Below, piece after piece: positions 35,786-45,581 of a DNA stretch of 64,000 nt. The notes under the pieces were generated by a model, which saw only the letters and a list, made by a program, of their open reading frames with translations, did no database searches and was not told the origin of the DNA. Origin of the DNA: Rhizobium tropici CIAT 899 (GTDB taxonomy: Bacteria; Pseudomonadota; Alphaproteobacteria; Rhizobiales; Rhizobiaceae); NCBI RefSeq assembly GCF_000330885.1, contig NC_020059.1:3089001-3153000 (forward strand), read 5' to 3'. The translations under genes were made by a program, and so were the position numbers. Numbering within the stretch: position 1 is the stretch's first letter; each line of letters starts with the position of its first letter.

Positions 35786-35815
35786 AAAGGCGCGCGGAAA
35801 GCTCCTCGCGCCTTT
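35786..35815 (-). terminator. Terminator of eda
   Basis: AAAGGCGCG (35786-35794) pairs with CGCGCCTTT (35807-35815). On the minus strand the stem is followed by a T run, so it ends the eda transcript. Confidence 0.75.
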
Positions 35816-35841
35816 GAAATCGAATTCGATAGGCTCGGGTC

Positions 35842-36480
35842 TCAGCCCTTGAGCGCTGCGGCCTCTGCGGCGAGCTTGGTGATCCCGGCCCAGTCGCCTG
35901 ATGCCACCAGCTCCTTTGGCGCAACCCAGGAGCCGCCGACACAGATCACGTTTGGCAGCGACAGGTAGTCGTGGGCGTTCTTCAGCGAGATGCCGCCGGT
36001 CGGGCAGAAGACCGTGCCAGCGAGCGGCGACGACAGAGCCTTGAGATAGGAAGCACCGCCAGCCTGCTCGGCCGGGAAGAACTTGAGCACCGTATAGCCC
36101 TCTTCGCGCAGCGCCATGACTTCGCTGGCCGTTGCGGCACCCGGCAGCAGCGGCACATGCGAGCCGCGCGCAGCATCGAGCAGTTCCTGCGTCGTGCCGG
36201 GGCTGACGATGAACTTGGAACCGGCTTCGACGGCCGCGTCCCACTGGCTGACATTGAGGATCGTACCGGCGCCGACTTCGGCACCCTCGACTTCTTCGGC
36301 GACAGCCCGGATCGCATCGAGCGCGCCGGCGGTGCGCAGCGTGATCTCGATGGCCTTCAGGCCTCCGGCGACGAGCGCCCGGGCGAGCGGCACGGCCGAT
36401 TTCGCATCGTCGACGATCAGCACGGGAACGACGGGCTGCAGTTTCAGGATGGAAAGAAGCTTCTCGGTTTTCTCGCCCAT
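35842..36480 (-). CDS. eda: 2-keto-3-deoxy-6-phosphogluconate aldolase
   Basis: This 212-residue aldolase cleaves KDPG to pyruvate and glyceraldehyde 3-phosphate in the Entner-Doudoroff pathway, the main sugar route in rhizobia. The catalytic pair is at the family positions: E45 in AIEITLRT and the Schiff-base lysine K133 in VLKFFPAEQAGG. FCPTGGISLKN holds the phosphate-binding loop. The length and both residues match the E. coli enzyme. It is monocistronic with a clear terminator. Confidence 0.97.
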   Translation of the reverse strand: MGEKTEKLLSILKLQPVVPVLIVDDAKSAVPLARALVAGGLKAIEITLRTAGALDAIRAVAEEVEGAEVGAGTILNVSQWDAAVEAGSKFIVSPGTTQELLDAARGSHVPLLPGAATASEVMALREEGYTVLKFFPAEQAGGASYLKALSSPLAGTVFCPTGGISLKNAHDYLSLPNVICVGGSWVAPKELVASGDWAGITKLAAEAAALKG

Positions 36481-36640
36481 GGTCGGTGCACTCCCTTTAA
36501 AACGATTGAAATCCGGCTTTCGAATAGCCTTCCCGAAGGTGCTTGTCGAGACAAAAGCTCGCTTTAAATACGACGGGTAGGAAATCCCGGCAACTTGCTA
36601 TAGGCTATTCCAGTCTGTGCCAGTGGAGCATGTCAAACGC

Positions 36641-37126
36641 ATGGCAAAAGAGATCGAGCGAAAGTTTCTGGTGCGCGGCGATCATTGGCGTGATTCCGTT
36701 TCGGAGCGGCTGATCCTGCGACAGGGATATATTGCCTCCATGGCAGACCGGTCCGTGCGCATACGGCTGACGAACGACACCAAGGCGACCTTGACGATCA
36801 AGATCGGCAAGGCAATGACCAGGGACGAATTCGAATATGAGATCCCCGTCGACGAGGCGGAGGAACTGCTGGAAACGGCGATCGGCCTCGTCATCGAGAA
36901 GACCCGCCACAAGGTGCAGTTCAAGGGCTTTACCTGGGAAGTGGATGTCTTCCGCGGCGCGCATCGCGGCCTCGTCATTGCCGAGGTGGAAATGGACGAC
37001 GAAAGCGACAATCCGGAACTGCCGGACTGGATCGGACGTGAGGTGACAGGCGAATACCGCTATTCCAACCAGGCCCTCGCGACGCAGTTCGAACAGGAAT
37101 ATGATGAGCTATCGCATACGGCCTGA
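36641..37126 (+). CDS. CYTH domain triphosphatase
   Basis: This 161-residue protein is the CYTH domain (adenylate cyclase/thiamine triphosphatase/inorganic triphosphatase fold). The start MAKEIERKFLVRG gives the ExExK motif, and alternating basic residues line the tunnel (RQGYI, RIRLTND, LTIKIGKA, DEFEYEIP). In bacteria of this type it most likely hydrolyses inorganic tripolyphosphate. The ATG at 36641 opens the conserved motif; the frame to 36617 is longer and without support. It overlaps the next gene by 26 bases. Confidence 0.92.
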   Translation: MAKEIERKFLVRGDHWRDSVSERLILRQGYIASMADRSVRIRLTNDTKATLTIKIGKAMTRDEFEYEIPVDEAEELLETAIGLVIEKTRHKVQFKGFTWEVDVFRGAHRGLVIAEVEMDDESDNPELPDWIGREVTGEYRYSNQALATQFEQEYDELSHTA

Positions 37127-38015
37127 CCGGGCTCTTGATGACGAGGTGCATAAGGCCGCGGCGCATCAACTCGGCAAGGCAATGGCCGTACTGACGGACA
37201 GGCCGCAGGGCCTGCACGAAGCGGTTCACACCGCCCGCAAGAATATCAAGCGCGTGCGGGCGCTCTACCGGTTGATAGCTCCCATCGCGCACCAATTTCA
37301 GCAGCGGGAAAATGACCGGCTTCGGAATGTAGCGCTCACGCTTTCCGGGGTGCGCGACGCAACCGCGTTGATCGAGATCAGCCATTATCTGCAGGCAACC
37401 GCTGCATCGGCGGAGGAACTGCATGCGCTGGCTCGCGTGAGCGATCTGCTGACCGCCAGACGCGACCGTATGGCGGAAGCCGAAACAGATCTCGAAGACA
37501 AGGCACGGGCAGCAGTCGCCACATGTGCGGAGGCACGTGAGGCATTGAAGGAAATATCCTTCAACTGCGGTCGCCGTGACACGGCGCGTCTTTTTCAGAA
37601 AAGTTGGCGCAAGAACGTCCGCAAGGCGCTGCGAGCGCTCTCCGAATGCCATGCGGAAGCGGCCCACATCGAGAGCTTTCATGATCTGCGCAAGCGCAGC
37701 CAGGACTACTGGATGCATCACATGCTACTGCGCGATGTCTGGCCGGCCGCCATGCACGCCAAGCAGCTGGAGGCCAAGGCCTTGGTCGACGTGCTCGGCC
37801 GCTATCTCGATATGTCGATATTGGCCGATGTCGCCGACCGCGAGCCGCATCTCTTCGAAAGAAACGATGATCACGCCCGCTTGCTGGAAGCAATCATTTC
37901 CCGACGGCAGAGCGCGCGCGAGGAAGCCCTGGACCGAGCTCGCTGGGTCTTCGCCGACAAGCCGGAGAGCGAGGCACGGACTATCAAGCGCCTCTGGCTG
38001 GAAGCGGCTGACTGA
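37101..38015 (+). CDS. CHAD domain protein
   Basis: This 304-residue all-helical protein is a CHAD domain, a conserved histidine and basic-residue helical fold that binds polyphosphate. The conserved histidines appear in LHEAVHTARKNIKRVRALYR and SFHDLRKRSQDYWMH. CHAD genes often follow CYTH genes, and here they overlap by 26 bases in different frames, so their products are made together and probably act together on polyphosphate. Two ATGs three bases apart (37101, 37104) are equally possible. Confidence 0.9.
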   Translation: MMSYRIRPDRALDDEVHKAAAHQLGKAMAVLTDRPQGLHEAVHTARKNIKRVRALYRLIAPIAHQFQQRENDRLRNVALTLSGVRDATALIEISHYLQATAASAEELHALARVSDLLTARRDRMAEAETDLEDKARAAVATCAEAREALKEISFNCGRRDTARLFQKSWRKNVRKALRALSECHAEAAHIESFHDLRKRSQDYWMHHMLLRDVWPAAMHAKQLEAKALVDVLGRYLDMSILADVADREPHLFERNDDHARLLEAIISRRQSAREEALDRARWVFADKPESEARTIKRLWLEAAD

Positions 38016-38068
38016 CGGGGCTACGCGCCCGGCTAAGTCCGTTCGACCGGCGTGATCAGGCCGTTACT

Positions 38069-39583
38069 TCAAGCATGCCACGCATCAGCCGAACCAAGTC
38101 CAACTTGCGCGAGATAGCTTTCCAGCATCGCGATATCGTCAGCGGCAGCGATCGCGCCGATATATCCGTCTGGCCGCACGAGCACCCATTCGCCGGAGGA
38201 GAGAGCGTAGATGTCGCGAAGATAGCCCTCGGCATCGACCATATCGCCCGAGGAGCCGAAAGTATGAATATGCAGGCCCGCGCGCGGCGGCACCGATCCT
38301 CGCTGCACCCCGTAGCCGAGCAACGTCCAATGCGCGCCTTGGAACAGATCGAACAGCCGTTTCGGCTGGCCGGCAACGCCGCGGATCGGCGCGTCCGGGG
38401 CTCGGTCGCCGGCGGACAGGCGACCGCTGCGCCCAAGCGTTTCGAGCGCGAGCGAGGATGAAGGATAACCTATATCGAGTTGACGCACCTCGCGACCGCG
38501 CCGCATATTGCCCTGCTTCTGAGCATCGAGAAGCCTTGTCGACAGACCGAGCATCGCTGCCGCGATGGGCTGACGCTCCTCTTCGTAGCTGTCGAGCAGC
38601 TTATCGTCGGCTCCATGGACGGCTGCAGCCAGCTTCCATCCGAGATTATAGGCATCCTGCACGCTGGTATTGAGGCCCTGGCCGCCGGTCGGCGGATGAA
38701 TGTGGGCGGCATCTCCGATGAGGAAGACGCGACCGACACGGTATCGATCGGCCAGACGCGCATTCATGTTGTAGGCCGACGACCACGACACGGATTGGAT
38801 ATGGATATCGTCGCGCTTGGTGCGCTCCGCCACCATGGCTTCGAGCCCTTCGGCAGAGTGGTCTATATCACCGTCAAGAGGGATCGGCCCCTGTATCTGG
38901 AACATCCCGGTCCCGGCGAGCGGGCAGAACATGATCTGCCGCGACATGTCGCCGTCGTTGAAGCGATGCCAGGCATCGCGCGTGAGACCGGTCAAAATGA
39001 CATCGGCCACGATGGCGCGAACGCCGAGGGTCTTGCCCGGAAAGTCGATATCGAGGGCATGGCGAACGAAGCTGCGGCCGCCATCGGCGCCGACGAGCCA
39101 GCGCACGCGGAGAGTTTCCTCTCCTGCCCTGCCCGCGAGACGCGCCGTCACGCCGCTCGGGTCCTGCTCGAAACCAACCAGTTCGCAGCCGAATTGCGGC
39201 ATGTGACCAAGCTCAAGCAACCTCTCGCGCATCACCTTTTCGGTCAGGAATTGCGGTATCATCAGCGGCAGATGATACGGCTCTGCCGGTGTCGGGTCCT
39301 CATGCTCGGTGATATCAGACTCGGTAAAACTGCCGTCGTCGCGATATCGTCGCTCGGACGGATAGAGGCCGCCGGCCGCGACGACCCGCTCGAGAATGCC
39401 GAGATCCTCGAAGATTTCCTGGGTTCGCGGCTGAATACCCTTGCCGCGCGAACCACGGAAAGGCCCTTCCATCTTTTCGATCAGACGGAAGGAAATTCCC
39501 CTCCTTGCCAAATCGATGGCCAGCGCCAGGCCGGCCGCGCCCGCACCGCAAATCAGCACATCGGCTGCAAATTGCTCTGTCAT
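38069..39583 (-). CDS. FAD-dependent monooxygenase (PHBH type)
   Basis: This protein of about 504 residues is a single-component flavin monooxygenase of the p-hydroxybenzoate hydroxylase class, acting on phenols or similar aromatics. GAGAAGLALAIDLARRG opens the FAD fold, LVGADGGRSFVRHAL is the D-G motif and FLIGDAAHIHPPTGGQGLNTSVQDA is the second FAD site. The C-terminal 120 residues form a thioredoxin-like domain as in phenol hydroxylases. A GGAG seven to eight bases before the third in-frame ATG selects 39583. It is divergent from a MarR gene with a clear operator between them. Confidence 0.92.
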   Translation of the reverse strand: MTEQFAADVLICGAGAAGLALAIDLARRGISFRLIEKMEGPFRGSRGKGIQPRTQEIFEDLGILERVVAAGGLYPSERRYRDDGSFTESDITEHEDPTPAEPYHLPLMIPQFLTEKVMRERLLELGHMPQFGCELVGFEQDPSGVTARLAGRAGEETLRVRWLVGADGGRSFVRHALDIDFPGKTLGVRAIVADVILTGLTRDAWHRFNDGDMSRQIMFCPLAGTGMFQIQGPIPLDGDIDHSAEGLEAMVAERTKRDDIHIQSVSWSSAYNMNARLADRYRVGRVFLIGDAAHIHPPTGGQGLNTSVQDAYNLGWKLAAAVHGADDKLLDSYEEERQPIAAAMLGLSTRLLDAQKQGNMRRGREVRQLDIGYPSSSLALETLGRSGRLSAGDRAPDAPIRGVAGQPKRLFDLFQGAHWTLLGYGVQRGSVPPRAGLHIHTFGSSGDMVDAEGYLRDIYALSSGEWVLVRPDGYIGAIAAADDIAMLESYLAQVGLGSADAWHA

Positions 39584-39593
39584 TTCCATCTCC

Positions 39594-39614
39594 ATATGTG
39601 TAATATGCACATAT
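39594..39614. promoter_or_regulatory. MarR operator between monooxygenase and MarR genes
   Basis: ATATGTG (39594-39600) and CACATAT (39608-39614) are a perfect inverted repeat with a seven-base AT-rich spacer. It lies just before the monooxygenase start and 18 bases before the GTG of the MarR gene. A further CACATAT half-site is at 39658-39664 inside the MarR gene. Confidence 0.6.
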
Positions 39615-39632
39615 TAAAAGAAAGGCGATGCA

Positions 39633-40118
39633 GTGTCAACAAAAAGCTTGCAAAATACACATATCAGCGGTCGGCTACGGGAACTCCATAGCGCGCTGGT
39701 CGAAATCGTCGGCGTCATGAACCGGCCTCAGCGCGATGAGGCGATGATCAAAGAGGCGGGCATCTCCCTCGACCGCGCACTGTTTTCCCTGTTGGTTTTG
39801 GTGGAACGGCTCGGCCCCATCGGCGTCGTCGAACTGGCCGATCGCGTCGGGCGCGACTACACCACCGTCAGCCGTCAGGTTGCGAAGATGGAGGCGCTTG
39901 GACTTATCAGCCGGCAGGAAAACGCGATAGACCGCCGCCTTCGCGAGGCCGCCATCACCGAACAGGGAAAGATGATGACCGATCGCATCGACGAGGCGCG
40001 CGAGAGGATCGCCCGGTCCATTTTCGCCAAATGGGATGACCAGGATATCGAGGACCTTGTGCGCCTCATGCGCAGGTTTGCCGACGACATCAAGGATGAT
40101 GTGCCGCCTGCACGATAA
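39633..40118 (+). CDS. MarR-family transcriptional regulator
   Basis: This 161-residue winged-helix protein of the MarR family has the recognition region VELADRVGRDYTTVSRQVAKMEALGLISRQENAIDRR. It begins with GTG. It faces the monooxygenase gene across a perfect palindrome, so it is most likely its repressor, released by an aromatic substrate; autoregulation is also expected. The ligand is unknown. Confidence 0.9.
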   Translation: MSTKSLQNTHISGRLRELHSALVEIVGVMNRPQRDEAMIKEAGISLDRALFSLLVLVERLGPIGVVELADRVGRDYTTVSRQVAKMEALGLISRQENAIDRRLREAAITEQGKMMTDRIDEARERIARSIFAKWDDQDIEDLVRLMRRFADDIKDDVPPAR

Positions 40119-40240
40119 GCTCATCTTGAAATGCCTTCCTTTGACGTCGTAGGTGACACCGATCGGGCAGAATGGCGAAGGCGCGGGCTGCGACGCAAAT
40201 CCCGATTGCCTGAAAGCTCACAAAATTGTATTTCACCGGC

Positions 40241-41182
40241 ATGACCGACATGCTTCCAGATCCACGGCGCGACGCGACCGGCGCATTCCTCGTTGCCGCG
40301 CTCTATCATTTCGTTTCCTTTCCGCGCTTCGAAAGCCTGCGCGAGCCGCTGCTTGCGCTCTGCGAGGAAAAGGGCGTGAAGGGCACGCTGCTGCTGGCAC
40401 ATGAAGGGATCAACGGCACGATCGCCGGCACGGATGCCGCCATCGGCGCCGTGCTCGCTTTCCTGCGCGCCCAGCCGGAATTTGCCGGGCTCGAGCACAA
40501 GGAAAGCCGCGCATCGAAAATGCCGTTCGTGCGCATGAAGGTGAAGCTGAAGAAAGAGATCGTCACCATGGGCGTCGAGGATATCGACCCCACCCAGGTT
40601 GTCGGCACCTATGTCGCGCCGAAGGACTGGAACGCGCTGATCTCCGACCCCGACACCATCGTCATCGATACACGCAACGACTACGAGACTGCCATCGGCG
40701 TCTTCAAGGGCGCGGTCGACCCGAAGACCAAGACCTTCCGCGAGTTTCCGGAATGGGTGCGCGACAATACCGGCCTGCACAACAAGCCAAAGATCGCCAT
40801 GTACTGCACCGGCGGCATCCGCTGCGAGAAGGCGACCGCCTTCATGAAGCAGCAAGGCTTCGACGAGGTCTATCACCTCAAGGGCGGCATCCTGAAATAT
40901 CTCGAGGAAGTGCCGGCGGAAGAGAGCCTATGGGAAGGCGCCTGCTTCGTCTTCGACGAGCGTGTCTCCGTCGAGCATGGCCTGAAGGAGGGCAAACACA
41001 AGCTCTGCCACGCCTGCCGCAACCCCATTACATCGGAAGAAGTGACCTCACCCTTTTACGAGGCCGGCGTCTCCTGCAGCCATTGCTATCATGAGCGCAG
41101 CGAAGAGGATCGCGAGCGTTACCGCGAAAGGCAGCGCCAGATCGCGCTCGCTCGCAAGCGTGGCCACGAGCATATCGGCTAA
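40241..41182 (+). CDS. trhO: tRNA uridine(34) hydroxylase, rhodanese-like
   Basis: This protein of about 313 residues is TrhO (formerly YceA), which uses oxygen to form 5-hydroxyuridine at position 34 of tRNA. The N-terminal ferredoxin-like domain contains [14 protein letters not shown]. The rhodanese domain has [16 protein letters not shown] and the active-site loop [15 protein letters not shown] with its cysteine. The C-terminal region carries a Cys/His cluster ([17 protein letters not shown]). The ATG at 40241 is used; the TTG at 40226 is not needed. No neighbour appears to be linked. Confidence 0.93.
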   Translation: MTDMLPDPRRDATGAFLVAALYHFVSFPRFESLREPLLALCEEKGVKGTLLLAHEGINGTIAGTDAAIGAVLAFLRAQPEFAGLEHKESRASKMPFVRMKVKLKKEIVTMGVEDIDPTQVVGTYVAPKDWNALISDPDTIVIDTRNDYETAIGVFKGAVDPKTKTFREFPEWVRDNTGLHNKPKIAMYCTGGIRCEKATAFMKQQGFDEVYHLKGGILKYLEEVPAEESLWEGACFVFDERVSVEHGLKEGKHKLCHACRNPITSEEVTSPFYEAGVSCSHCYHERSEEDRERYRERQRQIALARKRGHEHIG

Positions 41183-41244
41183 AGCATTTTCGGAGGAACT
41201 GTGCCGCGGCCTTCCTTGGGGAATGCGCCAATGTTCCACGCGTG

Positions 41245-43455
41245 TCAGGCAGCGGCGTGTTCTTCGTCCGGCGCGGTTGCCGTCTGTACCGCAAGCCGCT
41301 TGCTGATCTCGGCTTCCGGCATCGGCTTGCCGTGGAAATAGCCCTGCAGCTCGTCGCAACCGAAGCCCGCAAGCGCCCTTCCCTGCTCCTCGGTTTCTAT
41401 CCCTTCGGCCGTGACGGGAATGTCGAGTGACCGGGCCAGCGCCACAGTCGCCTTCACCATCTCGCGGGCGCGGTTGTCTTCCAGCACATTCATCGTCAGC
41501 GAGCGATCGATCTTGATGCGGTCGAACCCGAATTGGCGCAGATAACCGATGGAGGAGAAACCCGATCCGAAGTCATCGAGCGCCACCTTGACGCCGAGCC
41601 TCTTCAACCGCTCGATCGACTGACGGGTACGCTCCGGATTTTGAATGATATAGCCTTCGGTGATTTCCAGCGTCACACGCTCGGCTTCGATTTCAGTACT
41701 GTTAAGCACGCTGCGGACATAATCGGCAAAGGCGGGATTGCGGAACTGGCCAGGCGAAACGTTGACGGCGACACGCAAATCCGGCCAGTGTCTTGCCGCC
41801 TCGCAGGCCTTGCGCAGGACGAGCAGGCCCAATGCCTCGATCAGGCCGCTGGTTTCCGCAATCGGAATGAAGGCTTCCGGCGAAATCGGCCCGTGACCGG
41901 GACGGTTCCACCGCACCAGCGCCTCGACGCCGATCATCTCGCAGCTCGATGCATCGACCAGCGGCTGATAGGCGAGCGTCAGTTCCTCCAACTCGATGGC
42001 ACGGCGCAGATCGAGCTCCAGCGCATTGCGTTCCTCGCGATGGGCATCCATGGCGGTGTCGTAGCAGGTCATGCGGGCGCGGCCGGCTTCCTTGGCCTTG
42101 TACATGGCAAGATCGGCACGCCGCACCAATTCCTCCCTGTCGATACGACCTTCAGGCGAGCTTGCGATGCCGATACTGGCACCGACGACCACCACACGAC
42201 GGCCGATTTCCAGCGGTTCGGCAAGGAAATCCAGGATCTGCTCAGCCAGGCGCAAGGCGGGAGCGTCATTGAGTTCCTTCGTCGGGAAGGCGATGGCGAA
42301 CTCATCGCCACCAAGGCGCGCCAAGGCCGCCTGCGGCGGCACGAGCACCTTGAGCCCGGCAGCTACCGCGCGGATCAGCTGATCGCCGGTGCCATGCCCA
42401 TAGGCATCGTTGATTTCCTTGAAGCCATCGAGGTCGAGGTAGAGAAGCAGGACATTGGTACCATCGGAGCGCGCCCGATCGACCAGACGATCCACATCGA
42501 GCCGCAACCCCTCACGGTTGAGGAGCCCGCTCAGCCGATCGCGAAGAGAAACCTGGCGCGCCTGAACCTCTTCCGCCCGCAGCCGGCGCCCCGCCATCAA
42601 TCCCAGGATCAAAAGCACGACGAAGAACAGGCCCACGAGGCCGAGCGCTCCGAGAACCAGCGGGCGGACCTGCTGATAGCTCATATCCCCCGGCTGGCGC
42701 GAGCTCCACACCAGCCGCCCCAGCGACTTGCCGAGCGGATCGACGATGGAGACGGCGTATCGGGCCACGGTTTCCGGCGGCACCAGCCTCAAGCCGCTAA
42801 TGACATAGGTATTGGAGAGCATCTTGATCCGGTTGGCATCGAGGTAACGGACGAGGATCAGATAGCGCCGGTGGCCTTCTGGCACCGGAATGCGACCGGA
42901 TCTTTCGCGGATCGTCGCGGCACCGGCCGCCGCGATACCATCCCTGGTCATGATATAGCTCGAGGCTTCCGGCACCCCAGTCACACGCGTTGTTCGCGCC
43001 TGATCGACGAGCGCCCAGACCGCAGTGCCAAGGACCTCCTCGATGCTGCCAGTCAACGGTTGGCCATCGTGGTAAGCAACGATCGGCTTGTTGTTGTCTT
43101 CAACGATGACGGCAGTATCGAACAGCGCGCCGTTGGAGGAAATGTCGCCGTAATTACCGACGATCCAATTTTGATTATCGGTCCCATAGACACTTCGCGC
43201 CGCATCGTTGCGCGCTGAATGGTCATGCAGCGTCGCTTCCAGTTGTCCCTGAAAAGTCTTCAGTGCACCGACGGTCGTCTCCCAGGAGCGCTCGTCATCC
43301 AGCTTGTTGGAATAATCGGCAACGCGGCCGATCGCGGTAAGAACCATCAAGGTCACGACGGCAACAATCAATGCAAAGCAAACCAAAACGGCCGTCACGA
43401 TGGAATGACGACCGATCTGTGTATTTTCGCGCAATGACCTGAAAGCTGCTCCCAA
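41245..43455 (-). CDS. Membrane CHASE4-like GGDEF-EAL protein
   Basis: This 736-residue protein has a helix at about 20-42, a periplasmic sensory domain resembling CHASE4 (about 50-245), a second helix at about 268-290, a GGDEF domain (about 305-465) and an EAL domain (about 480-730). The GGDEF site is intact (RLGGDEFAIAF). The EAL set is also intact (GVEALVRW, NVSPGQ, EITEGY, LDDFGSGFSSIGYL, KIDRSL, EGIET). No RxxD inhibitory site is seen. The protein could make or break c-di-GMP depending on its signal. It is monocistronic. Confidence 0.93.
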   Translation of the reverse strand: MGAAFRSLRENTQIGRHSIVTAVLVCFALIVAVVTLMVLTAIGRVADYSNKLDDERSWETTVGALKTFQGQLEATLHDHSARNDAARSVYGTDNQNWIVGNYGDISSNGALFDTAVIVEDNNKPIVAYHDGQPLTGSIEEVLGTAVWALVDQARTTRVTGVPEASSYIMTRDGIAAAGAATIRERSGRIPVPEGHRRYLILVRYLDANRIKMLSNTYVISGLRLVPPETVARYAVSIVDPLGKSLGRLVWSSRQPGDMSYQQVRPLVLGALGLVGLFFVVLLILGLMAGRRLRAEEVQARQVSLRDRLSGLLNREGLRLDVDRLVDRARSDGTNVLLLYLDLDGFKEINDAYGHGTGDQLIRAVAAGLKVLVPPQAALARLGGDEFAIAFPTKELNDAPALRLAEQILDFLAEPLEIGRRVVVVGASIGIASSPEGRIDREELVRRADLAMYKAKEAGRARMTCYDTAMDAHREERNALELDLRRAIELEELTLAYQPLVDASSCEMIGVEALVRWNRPGHGPISPEAFIPIAETSGLIEALGLLVLRKACEAARHWPDLRVAVNVSPGQFRNPAFADYVRSVLNSTEIEAERVTLEITEGYIIQNPERTRQSIERLKRLGVKVALDDFGSGFSSIGYLRQFGFDRIKIDRSLTMNVLEDNRAREMVKATVALARSLDIPVTAEGIETEEQGRALAGFGCDELQGYFHGKPMPEAEISKRLAVQTATAPDEEHAAA

Positions 43456-43565
43456 CGCCTTTTCTCCTTGGCGAAGAAGTCTGCCGTCAGGTCTTCAATA
43501 AACGGTTAAGGCGAATTGGAGATTCCTACAGGAAAGAGTTGTAGATCTGCCGAAACCGGAAGAAT

Positions 43566-44114
43566 TCATGCCTTGGCGGCTATCGCTTGCGCGAAGCGGC
43601 TGAGACTTGCGGAGAAAAGGCCGCTTTCGCGCGCCTCCAGCAGCATTGCGGCCTGTATCTCATCGCTCTTGCCGGCAACCGGCAGACGCAAGAAGGCGTC
43701 TTCAACGATATGCAGCGACATGGTCTGCAAGACGTCCGCGAGCTGTGCCAATACGAGATCGCCGCGATGCGACGCGTGAGCAAACATCAGCGGCTTGAAC
43801 GGCACCTCGTCACGCGACACCAGCCAGTCCAGCGCGTTCTTGAAGCCGCCGGGTATGCCATGGGCATATTCCGGACAAGCGACGATCAAACCGTCTGCCT
43901 TGCGGATCTCGGCCGCAAATCTCTCAACGATAACTGGAGTTCGCTCACCCTCATTATCCGGATTGAAGACCGGCAGGTCGCCAATCAGATCGCAAATCGC
44001 AATGGTGATGCCTTCGGGGCAGGCGAGCTGCAGTGCCTCCAGCAGCCTGCGACTGGTCGAAGCGCGCCGCTGGCTGCCGCAAAGCGCATAAAGGGAGATC
44101 GGCCGCTGAGTCAT
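43566..44114 (-). CDS. NADPH-dependent FMN reductase family protein
   Basis: This 182-residue flavodoxin-like protein fits the NADPH-dependent FMN reductase (quinone or azo-dye reductase-like) family. ALCGSQRRASTSRRLLEAL forms the FMN phosphate loop and VACPEYAHGIPGGFKNALDWL is the family signature next to FMN. It reduces FMN, quinones or chromate with NADPH. It stands alone, followed at some distance on the same strand by the c-di-GMP protein gene. Confidence 0.9.
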   Translation of the reverse strand: MTQRPISLYALCGSQRRASTSRRLLEALQLACPEGITIAICDLIGDLPVFNPDNEGERTPVIVERFAAEIRKADGLIVACPEYAHGIPGGFKNALDWLVSRDEVPFKPLMFAHASHRGDLVLAQLADVLQTMSLHIVEDAFLRLPVAGKSDEIQAAMLLEARESGLFSASLSRFAQAIAAKA

Positions 44115-44180
44115 ACATGCGGTCTATCAGGCTTCGCCGATTCGGGCGACAGACACCCTCCCCTCAAGGGCCGAAGCGCA

Positions 44181-45554
44181 TCAAACCGCTTTGTGATTGC
44201 CCCTCGGAAACTGGGAGGCAAGCTCCCTGTACCACTTGCCGCTCTTCTTGATCGTGCGCACCTGTGTCTCGTAATCGACATGGACGAGGCCGAAACGCAT
44301 GCGGTAACCCTCCGCCCATTCGAAATTGTCCATGAGGCTCCAGGCAAAATAGCCGCGCATCGGATAGCCGTCCTTGATGAGATCCGCGACGACGCCCAGA
44401 TGCTCGATATAGTAGTCGAGACGCGGCTGGTCATCGACCTCGCCATTAATGACGCCCATGTTGTAGCAGGCGCCGTTCTCGGTGATGTAGCACTCCGGCA
44501 GCTCGTAGCGCTTGTTGAGGTCCTCGACGACATGCTTCAGGCCGGGCGAATAAACCTCCCAACCGATATCCGTCCTCACGTCGCTGACCGGCGCCGCTTC
44601 CTTCGTCCAGGGGAAATCGCCGCTCTTGGAGGCGTCATCGAAGACGCGCATCGGCATGTAATAGTTCAGACCCCACCAATCGAGCTTCTGATTGATGATC
44701 TTCAGGTCCCCTTCCTCGATCTTGGGCATACGGTCACCAAGGGCCTCGACGAACTCCTTCGGATATTCGCCCTTGAAGATCGGATCGAAGAAGGCACCGT
44801 TGTGGAACTGATGGGCGCGCTCGACTGCTGCCAGATCTTCCGGACGATCCGAGCCCGGCAGGATCGAAGCGGCATTGAGCACGATGCCGACAGGCACCTT
44901 CGGCGCCACGGAGCGGATCGCCTCGACGCCGAGACCATGCGCAAGGTTCATATAGTGCATGGCGTAAAGGGCAGCCTGCATATTGCGCTCGCCCGGCGCA
45001 TGGACGCCGTAGAGATGGCTCAGCCAGACGATGCACCAGGGCTCGTTGAAGGTGGCGACAGAGTCCAGACGATCGCCGAGGCGGGCCATGACGGTCTTGG
45101 CATATCGCTGGAAGGCATGCGCCGTCGAGCGTGCAGTCCAGCCGCCATCGCCGGCAAGTGCCAGCGGCAGATCCCAATGGTAGAGCGTCGCGAAGGTCTT
45201 GATCCCCCGCGCCTTGCAGCCATCCACCAGACGATCGTAGAAATCGAGGCCGGCTTCGTTCACCGGGCCGGTGCCTTCGGGGATGATGCGCGGCCAGGCG
45301 ATCGAGAAGCGATAGGCCTCGACGCCCATGTCCTTGATCAGATCGAGATCCTGCTCCAGCCGGTTATAGTGATCGCAGGCGATGTCGCCATTATCGCGCT
45401 GATAGACGCGGCCGGGCATATTGGCGAAGGCATCCCATATGGAAGGCTTGCGGCCGTCGGCCTTTGTGGCACCTTCGATCTGAAATGCAGCGGTGGCAAC
45501 GCCGAATGTGAAATCGCCTGGGAAGCGATCGGCAAGAAGCTTCGGATCGATCAT
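44181..45554 (-). CDS. Beta-glucosidase, glycoside hydrolase family 1
   Basis: This 457-residue enzyme is a GH1 beta-glucosidase or beta-galactosidase. FTFGVATAAFQIEG is the family N-terminal signature. The acid/base glutamate is E171 in TFNEPW, and the nucleophile is E359 in YITENGACY. There is no signal peptide, so it acts on beta-glucosides already taken up. Inverted repeats containing GTTGGC lie 25-60 bases upstream of the start. Confidence 0.95.
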   Translation of the reverse strand: MIDPKLLADRFPGDFTFGVATAAFQIEGATKADGRKPSIWDAFANMPGRVYQRDNGDIACDHYNRLEQDLDLIKDMGVEAYRFSIAWPRIIPEGTGPVNEAGLDFYDRLVDGCKARGIKTFATLYHWDLPLALAGDGGWTARSTAHAFQRYAKTVMARLGDRLDSVATFNEPWCIVWLSHLYGVHAPGERNMQAALYAMHYMNLAHGLGVEAIRSVAPKVPVGIVLNAASILPGSDRPEDLAAVERAHQFHNGAFFDPIFKGEYPKEFVEALGDRMPKIEEGDLKIINQKLDWWGLNYYMPMRVFDDASKSGDFPWTKEAAPVSDVRTDIGWEVYSPGLKHVVEDLNKRYELPECYITENGACYNMGVINGEVDDQPRLDYYIEHLGVVADLIKDGYPMRGYFAWSLMDNFEWAEGYRMRFGLVHVDYETQVRTIKKSGKWYRELASQFPRGNHKAV

Positions 45555-45581
45555 GATGAAAATCCCGTCTGTTTTGGCTTC

